From Mycteria americana (lineage: Eukaryota > Chordata > Aves > Ciconiiformes > Ciconiidae), in contig NC_134374.1 of NCBI RefSeq assembly GCF_035582795.1, positions 25,187,798 to 25,251,797 on the forward strand: DNA of 64,000 nt. Reading direction: 5' to 3'. Shown in pieces: positions 10,760 to 24,660 of the stretch (its first letter is position 1; each line of letters begins with the position of its first letter). The notes beneath the pieces are model-generated. The model did not search any database, was not told the DNA's origin, and was given only the letters and a program-made list of their open reading frames with translations. The translations under genes were made by a program, and so were the position numbers.

Positions 10760-13700
10760 GGCAGCCGGGGGCAGCCCTGCGGCTGGGGGCCGGGACGAGG
10801 GCTGCGGGGCCGTCCAGCCACCGGCGGGGCCGGGAACGCAGCCCCAGCGCCCGGGCGAGGCTTGGCGGCAGCGGCGGCTTTGCTTTGTTTACTCTGCAAC
10901 TTTGGCTATGGCTGGAGTTTGTTAAGGGGTCAGGCCGATTGGGTTGTTTTCCTGTACTTTACAATTTCCTATGTGGTACTTTAATAGACGTTAGGGCGCC
11001 TACAGCTACAGAGAGGCACTTTAATTTATTTTAGAAATGGAAGTAAATAAAGAAATAAATGCACCCAGGCATCGCCTCCCCTCCCCAGCCACCTCACCCA
11101 CTCGCTATCTCTCCGGAGTCCCTCACCGGCTTCCTCTGGCTCGGGGGAACCTCGTTTAAACCAACCACAATATATTTTTAACAAGGACTATTAATTAGCC
11201 CCGGCCCCAGCACGCTACGCATGGCTTCCTCGAAGCCGGGCCGGGGCTCTTTGGAGCAGCCTGGAGGCTCAGCGGTGGCTCCTTCCTTGGTGCAAACTCC
11301 AAGATCCTGATAAGCACCAAGCAAGCAGCTTTAAGCTCTTCCCTATAGAGGAGGCTCCTCTGGGAAGGGTTTTGCTGGGATGTGGCGGAGGAGCCCGGGA
11401 GGAACGGGGAGGACCCAGGCATGATGCTGGTGCAGCCCTGGGGCACGCGGTGCTCTCCCCTCCGCCACTGCATGTTTAATCCGGGATGGCTGTGACCCGG
11501 CAGGCGCCAGCCCCGTGCCCGTGCCCTGCCTCAGCCCTCGGTCCTGCTGCCCGCCGCTCTCCCCCGAGACGAAGCCATCGCTGGGTCCGCAGCTCCAGCG
11601 GCAGCTCCGAGCCGGGCAGAGGCGACGCTGCTGTGATGGACGGACTTGCCAAGCCAAACGAAAACCATCGCTGCTCCGGTCACGCCGGTACAAACTGTGG
11701 CGACGAGCGGGAGGGAGATGGATCCCGCGGAGCTGCTCACCCCACATCACATCACCCGCTGCCACCGCTCGGCTCTGCCGCTTCTTCCCCTGAAGATGAG
11801 GCAGGGCTCGGGCATGGGGCTGCCCTGCGCCCAGGGTGGCCGTGTGGCCGGAGGGCAGGTCCCCCGTCGCCGCCGGGGTGATGTGTCCCCGCGGCACAGC
11901 GGGCGCCCATGCGGTCGATGGCACCACCGCACCCGCTGGCATCCTGCTCAGGGGCACAGGGAGCTGCCGCCCCCGGGGACCTGCTGCTGGCACTTGGGTT
12001 TGTGCAAACAGTGGGGCTGGTGTGTTGATAAGGTGCCAGCCGTGCCTTTCTCTGGGCCTTTCCCTGCTCTCCCAAGCCCTGAGGGCAAACATTCCTGGCA
12101 TATTTGTCATGTTCGGCTCAATACAGCATCCTTCAGGAAAAAAAAAAAAATCAAATAAAAGAAAATCCGGTTCTTCCACTGCTCCCTTTGGCATTCTTTT
12201 ACACTTAAGCTTTTTAATTCCAGCTCTGAATAACACTCCTTATGGGGAGGCTTGAAAAGCTGCAGCCTTCACTCAGCTGGTGCAGGGGCGGAGGGCGAGC
12301 ACAGCCGGTGGGGCTGCGGGGGGGTGCGGGGGGGGGGCCTGGCTCTTGCCCCCACTCCTGGCACCCACAGGGACCCTGCTGCCGTCCAGCCCTGCGGTGT
12401 GGGGCGGAGGGAGCCGGAGGTGCGATGGGGCTGCTGCCGGGCTGCCGTGGGCAGGTGCCCAGGGGCTTGCCGGTGGCAGGGACACGGGAAGGGTGGCACT
12501 GGGTGGCCTTAAACCAGACCTGGGGAGCAGGGACTGAGAAATAAAAGGGTTTCACATGTGCATTTTTATGGAGGTAAGCCAAAAGGCGCCTGGATCCCTG
12601 GCACCCTTGGTGCCCGGGGTGCTGAGCCCACCGTGCTGGGCTGGGGCGGTGGTCCTGGACCTGTCGCCCCGTGGCCAACCACTCACAGGCGGTGTGTGGT
12701 GGTCTCCAGCTCAGCCGCTTTCCTCTTCACCTTACCCCCTTGCCTTTTCATTTTTCCATCCCACTCCTCTCTCCCCTCCTCGCCTGCCGCCCTCCTTTTG
12801 TGCCCTAAAAACACCATCCTCCACATTTATAAATGTCGGGTTTCGAGGCTGGGGCTTTGGCAGCACATGAGCTTCCATGGCTCAGGGTGTCAGACAGTGG
12901 CATCTGAAAGTCCCCTAATAAATCGCCCTTTCTGGCCGCCCGTTCCCTGGCAGCCCGTGCATGCCGCCCGCTTGCCCTGCCCTGCCGCGCGGGCACTCCC
13001 TGGTGCCGCCCGTGCCGCGGCTTGCCGGGAGCCGGGGCTGCCTGCTCCCTTTCAAAGGACACCTGGGTACGGGGGCGAGCAGCACGCGGCTTCAGAGAGC
13101 TCTCCGAGCTTGGGAAAAAGCCTCCGAGGCTCTTCCCCAGCTGTTTGCCTCCCTGAGACTCGTGGATTAGACCACGCCGCTGGCATGCTGCCTCCCCGCC
13201 GCGCTCGATACCACCTCTGCAGCGGACACGCACAAGCCCGGGCACTGCTGGGAGCTGCCGGGGGGGCAGGCTGGGCTGGGGACCTTGGCGCACGGGATGG
13301 GGGTCTGGGAGAGGGCGACGGGGCCGGGCGGGCGAGGGGGGCGGCGGGGGCAGCTGGGAAGGGGCACGGGCAGAGCCCCGCTCCCCGCGTGCAGCTGGCC
13401 GCGATGTGCTGCCGGGCCCCGGGGATGCTCACTTCTTTCCCACTCCCTCCCCCTTGCCCCCCCCCCCGAGGAAAGTGATGTTTTTGGAGAAGAATGAAAG
13501 GAAAGCCGGGGAACGCTTGCTGTGCTAATTCTGTCAGGGAGCCAAGAAATATGAAGCGCCCCTTTGTTTTTTTGAGCGATTATCCTCCACGATTTGGCTT
13601 TTTGTATCTCCGTGCGCGTAAAACTAGTCATTATATCCTCCCTTATCTGCGGGGAGCGCGCTGCCTCCTCTCCACGCCGCCCTGCGCTCCCACCCCTCTC

Positions 13701-14526
13701 GTCTCACCCACCTCCCGGGCAGCACCGGCTGCCTCGCACCGGGCATCCGAGCCCAGCTCCCCCTGCCCTTGCTGCGTAGCGAGACAGAAAGAGGCAGAGC
13801 GTCCCTAAAATTGGTCCTGAGCACGGGTGTTTGCTCACAGCAGTTTCTAACCTGAGTGTTGCAGCTGTATCCCCGCAACCATCGCCTGCAGCACCCCCGG
13901 CAGCTCCCTGGAAGGGGTCCCCCTCGCCCCGGCTCTAGCCCAAACTGACCCATCGGGTAACTTAGAGCAGCCTCTGGGCTGGTCCATCCTGCACCGGCTT
14001 GCCTGTGGCTCCATCAGCCTGTCCCCAAAATGCCCGCTGCCCTGTTCATCCCAGCTGCAGAGCACCCAAAGGCACCCCTAAAGCTGCTCTGCAGACCGGG
14101 AGGGTGCAGGGGGCTCTGCCAGCGCCTGTGCAGCGCGGGGCAAGGGGAGGGGGCACCCGCCCTGTCCTTGCCCCGGGGCTGCCCCAGCCGCCCTCTGCCC
14201 TTGCTGCTCTAAAGGGAATTTACCCCGCCCTGGGTTTTATGGCTGTTTAAACACATGAAGCTGCCGCACGCTCCACCCGCCCGAGCCCAAAGCTATGCAG
14301 AGGAAGAGCGGCCGCATCCCGGCCGTGCCCCTGGTCCTGTGCTCCTGCACCCCCCGATTCCCGCAGCCTGGCCCCGCACGGGCTCTGCAACGCCGTGCAA
14401 CGCCAGGTCTTGGCGGCAGCAAGGAGTGGCTGCTGTCCTGGTCCCGCTTTGCAATTTTGTCTCCCGAGGCTTCGTTTGATGGGGGAAGCTCCCAGCTTCC
14501 CCACACACTGCGATTTTCCGCAGCTG

Positions 14527-14530
<4 letters not shown>

Positions 14531-14564
<34 letters not shown>
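14531..14564. repeat. (TG)17 microsatellite
   Basis: This is an uninterrupted TG dinucleotide run followed by CGCG. Nothing gene-like overlaps it. Confidence 0.98.
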
Positions 14565-14568
<4 letters not shown>

Positions 14569-17500
14569 TCCCCCTGCCCCTCGCAGAGCAGACGGGCATG
14601 GGGCTGGCAAAGGCTCTGCGATGGCCCAAGAGCATCCCCCTCCTTCGGCCGCTCCCACACTTGGCTCTGCATCACAGAGGCTCCTTCTGCAGCAACTTTC
14701 CAAGCCAAGGGCTCCCTGAGACCCCGCTTATCTCTTTGCAGGGCTGGCAGATTTTACGAGGGGCTTTTCTTTAAGACGCAGAGCAAATCTGTTGCTTATG
14801 CGGAGGCCGGTGCGCGGCAGGTACAGCCTGTGCTGCAGGCGCCGGCCCTGGCTGGTGCCACGGGTCCGGGGTCCTCTCCACAACGCCACCAGCCTAAAAT
14901 GTGGCATTGGAAATAGCTGCCGGATAAAAACATGCCTGGGTTTGCTGGCTGAAGGATCCGAGCAATGTTCCTGCATTTAGCAGCCCTCGCATCCATCCTT
15001 CTCCAGTGGAAGGGGCTCGAGACCTCCACGTGCAGGGAGATCGCGGCAGCGAACAAGCTGGAGCGCTCCGTCTGTCCCCGTGCAGAGTTCAGCTGCGAGG
15101 TTTCGGCCGGGGAAGCCACAGCAGGATAAACAAGGCTACGCTCCTCCGGCCGCCCGCGTGCCGGGCTCCAGAGAGCATCGCAGAGCCCCCCTCCTCGCAT
15201 CCCTCCTCCGGCTGCAGCTGCCTCCGGTTTGCAGAGGGTCCAGGCGGGCCAGTAAACACTGCCGGCGGTCCGTAAACAGGCCGGGGCTAAACAGGACGTG
15301 AGCGATCGCATCCGTCCATGGGCTGTGCCAGGGCCGGCACTGCCGGTGCACAGACACAGCGCTTCCCGGAGGGACTGGGGAGCCGGGCTGGGTGCCAGCG
15401 GTGCCGGGGGGTGCTGAGCCCACGTTGGGTCGCAGGGCAGAGCCTCCAGCCATGGCACCCTGATCCTGCAATCCTGCACCCTCCGAGTCCCCCCTGAACA
15501 GGACGACGTGCAGATGCTCCGCGTTCGCTGCACACGCAGCCGGGACGGTTTGCCTCCGCTTTCTTGCAAAGAAGGGCTGGAAAGCAGCAGCTGCGAAAGC
15601 TGCTGGTGAAAAACAAGAAACCTGTGACTTAAATTTGATTTTCATATCTGTCTGAAGGTGCTTTGCACGTGGTTGGAGGTGGGGATCCCGTGCGAGCGCT
15701 AATGGGAGCTGCTGCGATTCTGGGAGAATTCAGTGGCAGTTATACAGGACTTTTTGTCCCAAAGACAACAAGCAGCCGGGTTAGTGCTGATGGAGGAGCC
15801 CCGTGAGTTGCTCTCAGGCTACCTGGAGGAAGCGGTGAAACCCCCTTGGTATTGTGATGGCTTGGAAGAGCCGAAGCCCTTGCCCAAGGCAATGCCGGGC
15901 TCATGCAAAGCCTGGACAAAAATTAGCCGGCTTGTTTAATGAGCTTCCCCCACGACGAGGACAGGAGCAGAGCTTGCGGTTCCAAGCCACGGAGGGGCAG
16001 GCAGCAGCACCGGTGGGTGCAGGGGGGGTCCAGGTGCTGCTGGGGCAGGGCTGGCCCCAGCGAGCCGGCAGGGCTGCACCCCACGCACCCCGCATTTGCA
16101 CAAGGCAACGTATTTTCTTATCAGAAACGACCTGGCAAAGCCCCAAGCGCCGGCGAACTGCTTCGGCTCAAATAAATGAGCTGACAGCTCCGTGAGGCGG
16201 GGGTCTGCTGGCAGAGGGCGGCGGGGGGACAAGCCAGCCGCTCGGGTTTTGGCTGTTCCTCGGGAACATCTCTGCCTGAAGGCTTTAATGGCAAACACAA
16301 ATGTGTGTGACTAGGTGTAAGCCAAGGAGCCTGTGCCAGGTCTTGCTACCTACTTAATACCTGGGGCCTGTTCAATTATGACGACTCCCTCCTGGGTAAT
16401 GAATATTTTTAGCACTCTGCTATAGCGATTTTAGTGCCCGGAGAGGCCGGTTCCTGGCCGGCCTCAGAAGGCGGTGCTTGGGCTGCTTATGTTATTCCAA
16501 GGATGTCTTCCCTTATACAGATCCCAAGGGACCTACAGAATATCCTGATCTCTTTCTCTTTTGGTTTTTGCTTTTTTTTTTTTTAAACTTTCTCTGATGT
16601 AAGCGGAAATAAATCTGCTGCTTTGGAAGCGGGGGTAACTGCCGGTCCCCTTGCTGCTTCGGCATCGGGCTCAGAGCTTGGACAAAGGGCAGATCTGTCC
16701 CTCCTCGCCCCCTCCAGAGCCTGGGGCCGAAGAAAAGGTCCGTGCCGAGAGCAGAAAGGGGGGTTTGCCCCTATCCTTTGGTCTGCGCGAGGGGCTCCAT
16801 CTGGAAGTACTAAGGACGGAGGGGAAACTGAGTTTCTAATATTGTGTTTGGCTGCAATCTTGTTGTAGCGACTGCTGTTAATGCAAATCCCGTGTTGATT
16901 TTCTCCAGCTCACTTAGCTCGGTCGCAAGGATTTCTCTCCAGCTGGAATCGGGAGACAGGGCTGCGGAGGAGGAGAGGGGGCTCGGTCAGGCGTGGGCAA
17001 GGGCACTGGGGCATCGAAGCCGTTGCTGGCTTCACCCACGCGCTGCCCCGGGCAGCGCGGGGAGGAGCCCACCGGGGCCACCTCCTGCCCCCCGGACATC
17101 CCTCTGGTGTATTTGCTGGGCTCGGGAAAGCATGTTCCCCAAATTGCTGGCAGTTGCTGCGTCCAGGGGATAAATACCCACCCTGTACCCCGAGAAAGAG
17201 GTGGGATGGGCTGAGCTGCAGGCTGCACCCGAGGAAGGGTTTCTGAGATGTATCCCACCCAGCGGGCACCCGCTCCCTTCAGAGGGTTCTGCTTTATTTA
17301 TCGCCGTTAGAGGACTTTTTTTTTTCTTGCAGGCTTAAGTAGGAATACGGGACGGTAGATGACTCCTGAAGAGAAGCGCTGAGAATGAGCATGGGCAGCT
17401 GGCCCCGAGCACCCGCAGCCATTCAAGGCAAAATCCGCTTTTCCAAAAGCAATCTGCGGCTCAGTCACCTGTTGATTAATACCAGGGCTCTGCGAGGTTT

Positions 17501-20500
17501 CCTCATGCCTGCGAGCCTCCCGGGTGATATCTCCTCGAGTCGCTCGAGTTACTTTCCTCTAATTCCTTGGCAGAGGTGAGCAGAGCCGGTGCCGCTGGCA
17601 GCTCTGCCTAGAGGGACGTTTCCCGCTGGCCGGGGTCGGGGGGATGCATCGCTGCTGCGTGGGCGATGACTTGAGGATGCTTTTGGGCGGGAGGTGGTTG
17701 GGTGCGACGGAGCATCCGTCCGGACCGCGCTGAGGAGGGCACACGTGGCAGCCCTGGGGTCACCTCTCGCCTTGGACTGAGCTCTGGAGAACTTCAACCA
17801 GGAGGGAGAAAAATTCATCTGACGTGGGGAGTGAGCACCGACACCTCTCTTCAACCGTGGTCTGGAGCTGCTGATTGCGAGTGAGGGCTTTCCTGCTCTC
17901 AAAGGGACCCGCGCCGTGTGTAGCTGCCCCGCAGCCTCCCCTCCCCGCGCTGTGGGTAGGGGCAGGGTCAACAGGTGACAATTTGAGCAAAAACTGATCC
18001 CATTCCAGGTTCTTGAAGTCATTTTGCTTTTGTAATGTGCTAATTCCTGGGCCCGGAGAATAATTGATTCCAGATCCTAGAGCATTTTTGCAGGAGGGCG
18101 ACGGATCTTGGCAGCCCTTCCCACCTCCAGCGCGAGCAGCGCGGGGAACCTGCAGCTGCGGCAGGACCACGTCACGGCTCCCGCTGCCGGCAGGGTGGCG
18201 GTGGGGGGGGCATTAGCTCCCCACACCGCTGTGGCACTCGGTCCTGCCCACGGCAGAGCCAGCGTGGCCGTGGGTGGCCGTCCTGCACGCCACACCGCCC
18301 GACCCGCCCGCTGGGACTGCGGGGTACCCCCCCCGCTGATCCTACCCACCCGCCCTGGCTGCTGCACGTGTCCCCTGCCGCGGGGGACATCTGCTCGTGC
18401 TTTTCTCTTCCCCTCAGCTCTCAGGCCGGAGGTGCAGCTTCAATCTTTCCGAGAGTTCAGGAAGGTCAAAGACTTTTTCCAATGGTTCCCATCAGGCTGC
18501 ATCTTCCCCGGATTGCATCAATGCGAGAGACGCTGCACTACCCGCTGCGTCCGGCCCCGCGGTTAGCTCATTCCTTGGCTGGGATGTTTCCAGCCCGGTT
18601 GGATTTATTCACCCATCTGCCACTCCCGCAGCACGCAGATCCCGGGGGGCTGCCTTTGGATTTCCCCTCCTGGACACCCCCGGCGAGAGCATCTGCAGTG
18701 GCGGGAGGCAGCTCCCCCCATCCCCTGCCACGGCACGGGTGCCAGGGGGTCCCAACGGCCCCCTAAACTCCAGCTCTGCCCCCCACAGGGCTGGGCTGCG
18801 GGGCCAGCGGAGGTGCACGGGGCTGCTCGTCCCGCAGCAGCGGCTGCGGCTCGTCCCCTGCACGTCCCCGGGGACGTCCCGTCCCCCGTGCAGGGGTGGA
18901 GGGAGGAATGGCCGTGGCTGGGAAAAGGGGGATGGGACCGACTGTGTGACAAAATCCACGCCTGCAGCCCCACGGCTCCTGGGTGGCTGCTGAATGCCAC
19001 CGCTCCTCTCCTGAACCTTCCCTCTGCGCGGCCGAGCAGGAGGGACGTGCCTTTCCCCGGCTGGCCAGGAGCCTGGGGCCGCATCTCGGTGTTTTCCTGG
19101 CTCCAAGAGGCGGGGAGAGGTGGGTGCCCTCCTGCAGCCCCCGCCTGCTGTCGGCACCCGCTGTGCATCCTCAAGCAGGGCGGCGTGCACCCACGGCGCG
19201 TCCTCCCTGGGCTGCGGGCTGCAACCTGGCCCCACGCTGCGGTCCAGGGGCGATGGGGGGGGAAGACATGGGGTGGGGGGCAGCCAGGCCCGCAGCGCCC
19301 AGAGCCCGAGGGGAGTCAGGAGCTTTTCTGGTGAAGATTGCACTCGAACAGAGTCAGCTTACGTTTATTTTTTCCTCTAATAAAAAACTAATAAAGGAGA
19401 AAATGAAAAAATAATTTTCTGGAATTTGGCTGTGTCTGCCCAGTTTCCTTTGTCCGATCCGCGGGGGCGCGGATGTGCCGGCGTGTGAGACGCAGGTCAT
19501 TGCGGCGTGGGTGCTGCGGTGCAGGGCATTGCATCCCCTTCCCCTTCTCCTTCCCCTCCCCGTTCTCCTTTTCCCTGCCCCTTGCCCTTGCCCTTCCCCT
19601 TCTCCTTTTCCCCCTTCCCCCTGCCCAGGCCCTCTCTCCTGCGGAGGGACAGGGTCTGCCCCGATGCTGTGCCAGAGCCCCAGGCCGCAGGGTCCCCATC
19701 CCACCTGCAGACCCTCTTCCCCGGCTGCCCGCTCCGGTGCCTCCTGCCCGCGCTGCCCGCGCTGCCCGCGCTGCCCGCCCTCGCCGCAGCCACCGGCACC
19801 CCTTCGCGGGGGACAAACCTCCCTTGTTGTTGTTTTGGGCTTTGTCTCTCTCTAAGAAAACCGCCCGGTGTAAATCTCTGCAAAGGGCCCATCCTGCATT
19901 ATTTATGCTCGCAGCGGGACCCTTCGCGCTCTTTTATCCTGCCTCTTTAATACGAACCAGAGATTTTTTTGGCTTAAAAAAGTCTGCTGTGTTCCCGCTC
20001 CTTCCCCCGCCCAGCCCCGCTCCTTGGAAGTTCAGATAAGGGGAAGATTTATACGGGCGAGGAGGGAGGCAGTGAGCAGGGGGTTAAGAGAGAGTCGCTT
20101 TTGGGGGTTCTTTGAAGATAAATTTAACTTGTTCTTATCTGGGCTTCATGCACTCAAGAAAATGTTAATGCTGGGGAGGCTGGCTGTGGCTGGGGAAGGT
20201 GGGGGCTGGTTTTAATCTTTAGCCTGTTCCATTTTGGGTTCATTATAGTGACATTCATCACTCCGGCCAGGTAAATAACTCCAGTCCTCGCTATTGCCCA
20301 ACGTGGCAGCGCGAGCGCTCGGGGATGCCGGCAGATAAAGGTGGGCTCTCCCGCCCCGGGCTGTTCACGGGGCGGTGCTGGAGAAGCCGTAAGCAGGCGC
20401 AGGATGCGCTTTCATTTCACATCTCATCTGTTAGGGGGTGCGGGTGGGCCGAGGGGTGCACGGTGCTCGTGGCCCCGTGGGGCACTAATCCAACACACAC

Positions 20501-22000
20501 CCCTGCGTCCACTGACAGCGGCCGGGAGCACGGCCCCGGCCCCGCAGCTGGGGCTAATGAGTGCCGGGGCTCATTAGTGACCCACGAGCTCACGGCGCAG
20601 GACGGCCGGGCTCGCCCGAGCTTGGCGCCAGGGGTTATTAACGCGCTGCCAGCCGGGGTGACGCGCGAGGTGCGGGGGGATCCCGTCGGCGGGAGGGGGG
20701 TTTCACAGACCGGCTTGCCGGGAGCTTTACACTTGCCTTCTCCGAAGGCGTGAGGCTGCCTTCGGCTGCAGGGTCTCTGCCCCGACCGCGGGGCTTCTCC
20801 CGGTGCAGAAGTGCCCCAACGCCTTCAGGGGAGCACAGGCTCGAGGGGTGACCTGAGCAGCCCTGGGCGATACCCCGGGCGATACGCGGGGCGAGCTGTG
20901 CTCACCGCCCTGGGCAGCCAGCAGCACGTCTGGGCAGAGGCTGCAAATGCTTTTGTTGTTGTTTTTTGTGTTTGTTTTTTTTTTCCGCACAGTTTCTTGT
21001 GGTAGGAAATTTCTGGCTAGAAGGCTGAAGGTTTTAGCAAAGGAGGGCCATGTGCGAGCAAGGAAGGGACAAGGAAAAGAGGGCATGTGTGTGCATGGGA
21101 AACATTTACCTCCTCGCTGCCTGGCCTCTAAGAAAAGGCAGACACGGGTTCCCGCAGGTTGCATCCCTTCCCAGGAGCCTGCCTGGCACCCAGGGACCAC
21201 CCCGAGCCCAGCGCCGCGGGGTCCCAGGGCCCCAGCCCGGCCAGTCCCCCCGCGCAGCACGGCGGCGGTGCCTCGGGCGGCTGCGTGTCACTGCAAAGGC
21301 CACTTCCCCCGGCTCGGTGGGACGGTTTGGTGCCTGACCCGTGACCTCCGTGTCAGCAGGTATTAACGATCCCCTCATGCCTGGTCGGGGAGCGAGCGCC
21401 CAGCCCGCCGAGGAATTCCCTGCCTTTCTGGAGGCAAAGAGCATCCCCGCGCTGCCGCGCCGGGACGGGCACCCGCAGCGCCCGGGGCTCTCTGCTCCTG
21501 GCCCCTGCGAGCCAAGCGCTGGCTCCTATCTCTGATCTCCATCGCTAATTTATGTCTCGGGGCTTCGGCTGCCAGGGCTGCTTTAATTCATTGGAGGAGG
21601 GAGGGCAGGTCCGTTCAGCCCGGCCGTATATCTGCCTGGGGTTATCTAGGAATTCAGCCCCGCTATCGTGGCCCTATAAAGGGCTGAGCATCGTGGCGGC
21701 CGTGCCCTCTCTGCCAGGGTCCCTCTCATCGCCCCGATGCGCTCCAGGCTCGTCGCCTCCCTCCCCGGGATCGCTGGCTGTTAACCCGGCGCAGGGCTGC
21801 GGGACACAGCTTTTGGGGCAGGAGCACGTGCTTCTGCACCGGGGACGCAGGGAGGGAAAGGGTCCAGACGGTGCCAGGGCTGGGCGAGGGTCCTGGTGGT
21901 TTTGCTTCCCAACTGGGGTTTTCTATGGTGTCTTCATTGCCTCTTTGGCACAAGGGCTATTTAACGATGCTGCAAGCAGCAACAAATGCTTAAAACCGGC
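14565..22000. other. Intergenic DNA, no recognised gene
   Basis: Mixed GC-rich and moderate-GC single-copy sequence. The block at about 16270-16640 (Ile/Lys codon-poor, TAAT- and TTTAAT-containing) and the one at 20030-20290 (with CAGATAAG- and TTATCTGG-like GATA motifs) stand out as possible regulatory sequence. No exon of a known protein was recognised. Confidence 0.5.
19528..19630. repeat. Polypyrimidine C/T-rich tract
   Basis: About 100 bases of CCCCTTCTCC- and CCCTTGCCCTT-like sequence with almost no purines on the + strand. Degenerate simple repeat. Confidence 0.85.
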
Positions 22001-24660
22001 CACAAGTGTTTAAAATCTACATAGAAAGGACGAATGGTGAAAAGAAAAGCTGAGGTAGAAAGGGATGAAATAAATGACTTTCCTCCGACCATACCAGCAG
22101 GTCTAGAAGGCGAATCGGTATCTTATCCACAGAGCAATGATGTTTTCCATGTGCTTTGTGCTCTCTCCGTGCAGAGGGCTGGGTGGAAAGCACATAGCAA
22201 ACCATTTCCTCTCCTTTTCACTCCCCCTCAAAGGTAAATGCCGCGCGGAGCAGAAGCGATTCATCAGGCTGAGGACCTGTATTTATGTTTCAATCAACTG
22301 GAAATGAGTAAGTACCTGGGTAACAGGAGTGGGTATTTTGCATCTGGCTGTTGAAAGGTCCGGGACCCTGGGGGTCTCTTTGCTTCTCCTGATATATTGA
22401 GGCTGCGTGTTCGGATGCTGTCCAGCGTCAGCCCCTCTCCACCTGGGAAGGAGACGGGGGCACCTTCCCGGAGCTGGCGTTGGCTTGCCGGACCGTCGCC
22501 CCGGCTGCGTGCGAAGGGAGAGCGAAGGCGTCCCCCCCGCTCTTGCTCCCAGCACCCCCCTCATTAACGCAGCCTCTGTCCTTGGGAGTTGAATCCCTGG
22601 TGAGGCAGGAAAAGTGCTGTGTCCCTACATCTAACGTGCTCACCAGTGACCCCGTTTTCCAAATCCTTTGCTACAGCGCTGGAGGCTGCTGCGTCCCCCT
22701 GCCCGGCCTGAGCCCCACTGCCTGAGTGGGCTGGGGTGCTGGGCAGCCCCGGCGGGGGCTGCGGGTCCTGGCCCCGCCGCGCCGAAGGACACGCTTCTCT
22801 GCAGGAGCCCTCTCCCACTCACCAGCACCCTCCTCCGAGCGTGGCCCCATGCTCTAACCGGGACGAGACGCGACCATCCCAGTGAGCAGAAATGCCCCAG
22901 GCGGGATCTCGGCAGCGGATTTTGGTGGTGGTGGCAGCGCTCGGGCAGGGTGCAGGCAGGGATGTCGAGAGCCACAACACTTTGGGAAAGGCAGAGTCCT
23001 TGGGCACCGGCGAGGAGGACGTGGGAAGCCCGAGCCCGGCCGGAGAGCGGCGAGCGCGGCACGGCCGCAGCCGCAGCTCTGCCGGCAGAGAAGGGATGCG
23101 AGCGGCAAAGGGAAAGGCAAGGCAGAGGGCAGGAGCCCGCGGGGATGTGAGCTAAAAAGGCTCCTTTCAGCATGGAGAAACCCAGCTTGCCCGAAGGCAA
23201 GAGAAAGGAGCAGAAAATATGGTAGGTCAGCTGTAAGACGTGGCTTAGGGGGGATACGGTGAGGCTGAGGCAAGGGTAGGGAACAAAGTCCTCTTGCACA
23301 TCAGAGGGAGAAGGGCTGCAAGGGAATTCCTGCAGCCACGAGAAACCCACAGGCAATAAAAGAAAAAACGAAGGAGGGAAGGACACTGCAGAGGAGAGAG
23401 GATTTCTCTGCACCGGCCTCCTTCAGAGCGAACGTACGTGCCCCAGCAACGCCAGCCAGCCCATCCACGGGCGGGGGCGAGGGAGCTGCCGCCGCCGAAG
23501 AGGGCTCCCGAAATCACCGGGACGTCAGAGAGCACCAAGGACGGCCAGCCTCCTCCAAGGCTCCAGAAGGATGAAGCAGCTCAGCTGCTAGACTAAATAG
23601 CTCAGGCTGGGAACTGGCCAAGGAAAAAAAAATTTCTATTAAAAATGCCGATTCATCAACTTTGTCGTGAACAGATCAGCACTGTTTTCTTTTTTCACTG
23701 CAAAGAAGAGAATAACTCTCCAAATTACTGAATGTTTAGTTCTTTTCTGTTTCAGAAATCCTGAAATTAAAGTTAATGATAGGAAAACATATTTAAAAAT
23801 AAATGGCCGTCATGACTGAAACAAAAGCTTATGAAAATATGGGGAGAGCACGTTTTGATTGTCCTGAGCTCTTCTTTGCAATTATTTTCCCTTCCCCCGC
23901 TCCTTTTTTTTTTTTTTATTTTTTCTTTTTTCTTACGATATGACGTCCTCGCTGCCCAGCTCTACAGCTGTGGCTGGGTTTGGATAGAGAGAGGTGAGAG
24001 GAGCCCTGGCCCAGGGCAAGCGGCCGAGCCCCCGAGGATGGCAAGGATGGGGCTGGGGTCCGGGGGGTCCGGGGATCCTCCTGCAAAGACCCATCAAGGG
24101 AAGCTCTGCCCCACCAGCGCCGCGGAAGCAGCAGCAGCGAAGCGCTGCGAGGAGGGAAGGTGGCAGGCGCTCACGAAGGATGGATGCCGGCACATCGCGC
24201 GGGGTGCGTCGAGCCGCGAGGTGGTAATCTGAGCTGCACCTCTTGGCGAATTTCAAGCCAACGTGGAAGCTGTTTGGTATTCTGCCCCCCGTGACTTTTC
24301 AGAGAGGGATTACGAAGTCTTTGAGGCGTTACTAGGTGCTAAAGTTATAATGAATAACGTTTTAATTAAACTTGGGGTCCCTAAAAAAATACCTCAGTGA
24401 AAGATCGGAGAAAATACTGCGGAGGAAATATCTCCCATACAAAGAGCGAGGCTGTGCGAAACCAGTAATGGGTCTAGCAGAAGTTCTCTCCGTTGGATAT
24501 AAAGTGAGAAAAGATGTCTTAATTGCTAATCCAGAGAAATTTGGAGCAATAGCCAAAATGTCCCCTCCCCAGCGCGAAGCGGATCTGCAGAGGATTCTCG
24601 GAAAGATTAATCATGGGACAAATTCATTATAAACATATAGGTGAACCCAAAGACTTGAGG
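22000..24660. other. AT-richer block, candidate regulatory DNA
   Basis: Several stretches (22010-22360, 23590-23960 and 24240-24640) have a much lower GC content than the surroundings and complex, non-repetitive sequence. A frame of 86 codons at 24372-24632 (starting from TTG, internal ATG at 24465) has a protein-like composition (KYLSERSEKILRRKYLPYK), but I match it to no family. Low GC with unique sequence fits a conserved noncoding element. Conservation must be tested by alignment. Confidence 0.35.

Larger units (their letters stand above)
8116..14530. other. GC-rich intergenic DNA with scattered AT-richer blocks
   Basis: No recognised coding sequence. It contains the two 82-base direct repeats. 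A distinctly AT-richer block at about 10925-11215 holds TTTAATTTATTTTAG and TATTAATTAGCCCC-like sequence, and a second lies at 12100-12240. Their contrast with the surroundings makes them candidates for conserved noncoding elements, untested here. Confidence 0.5.
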
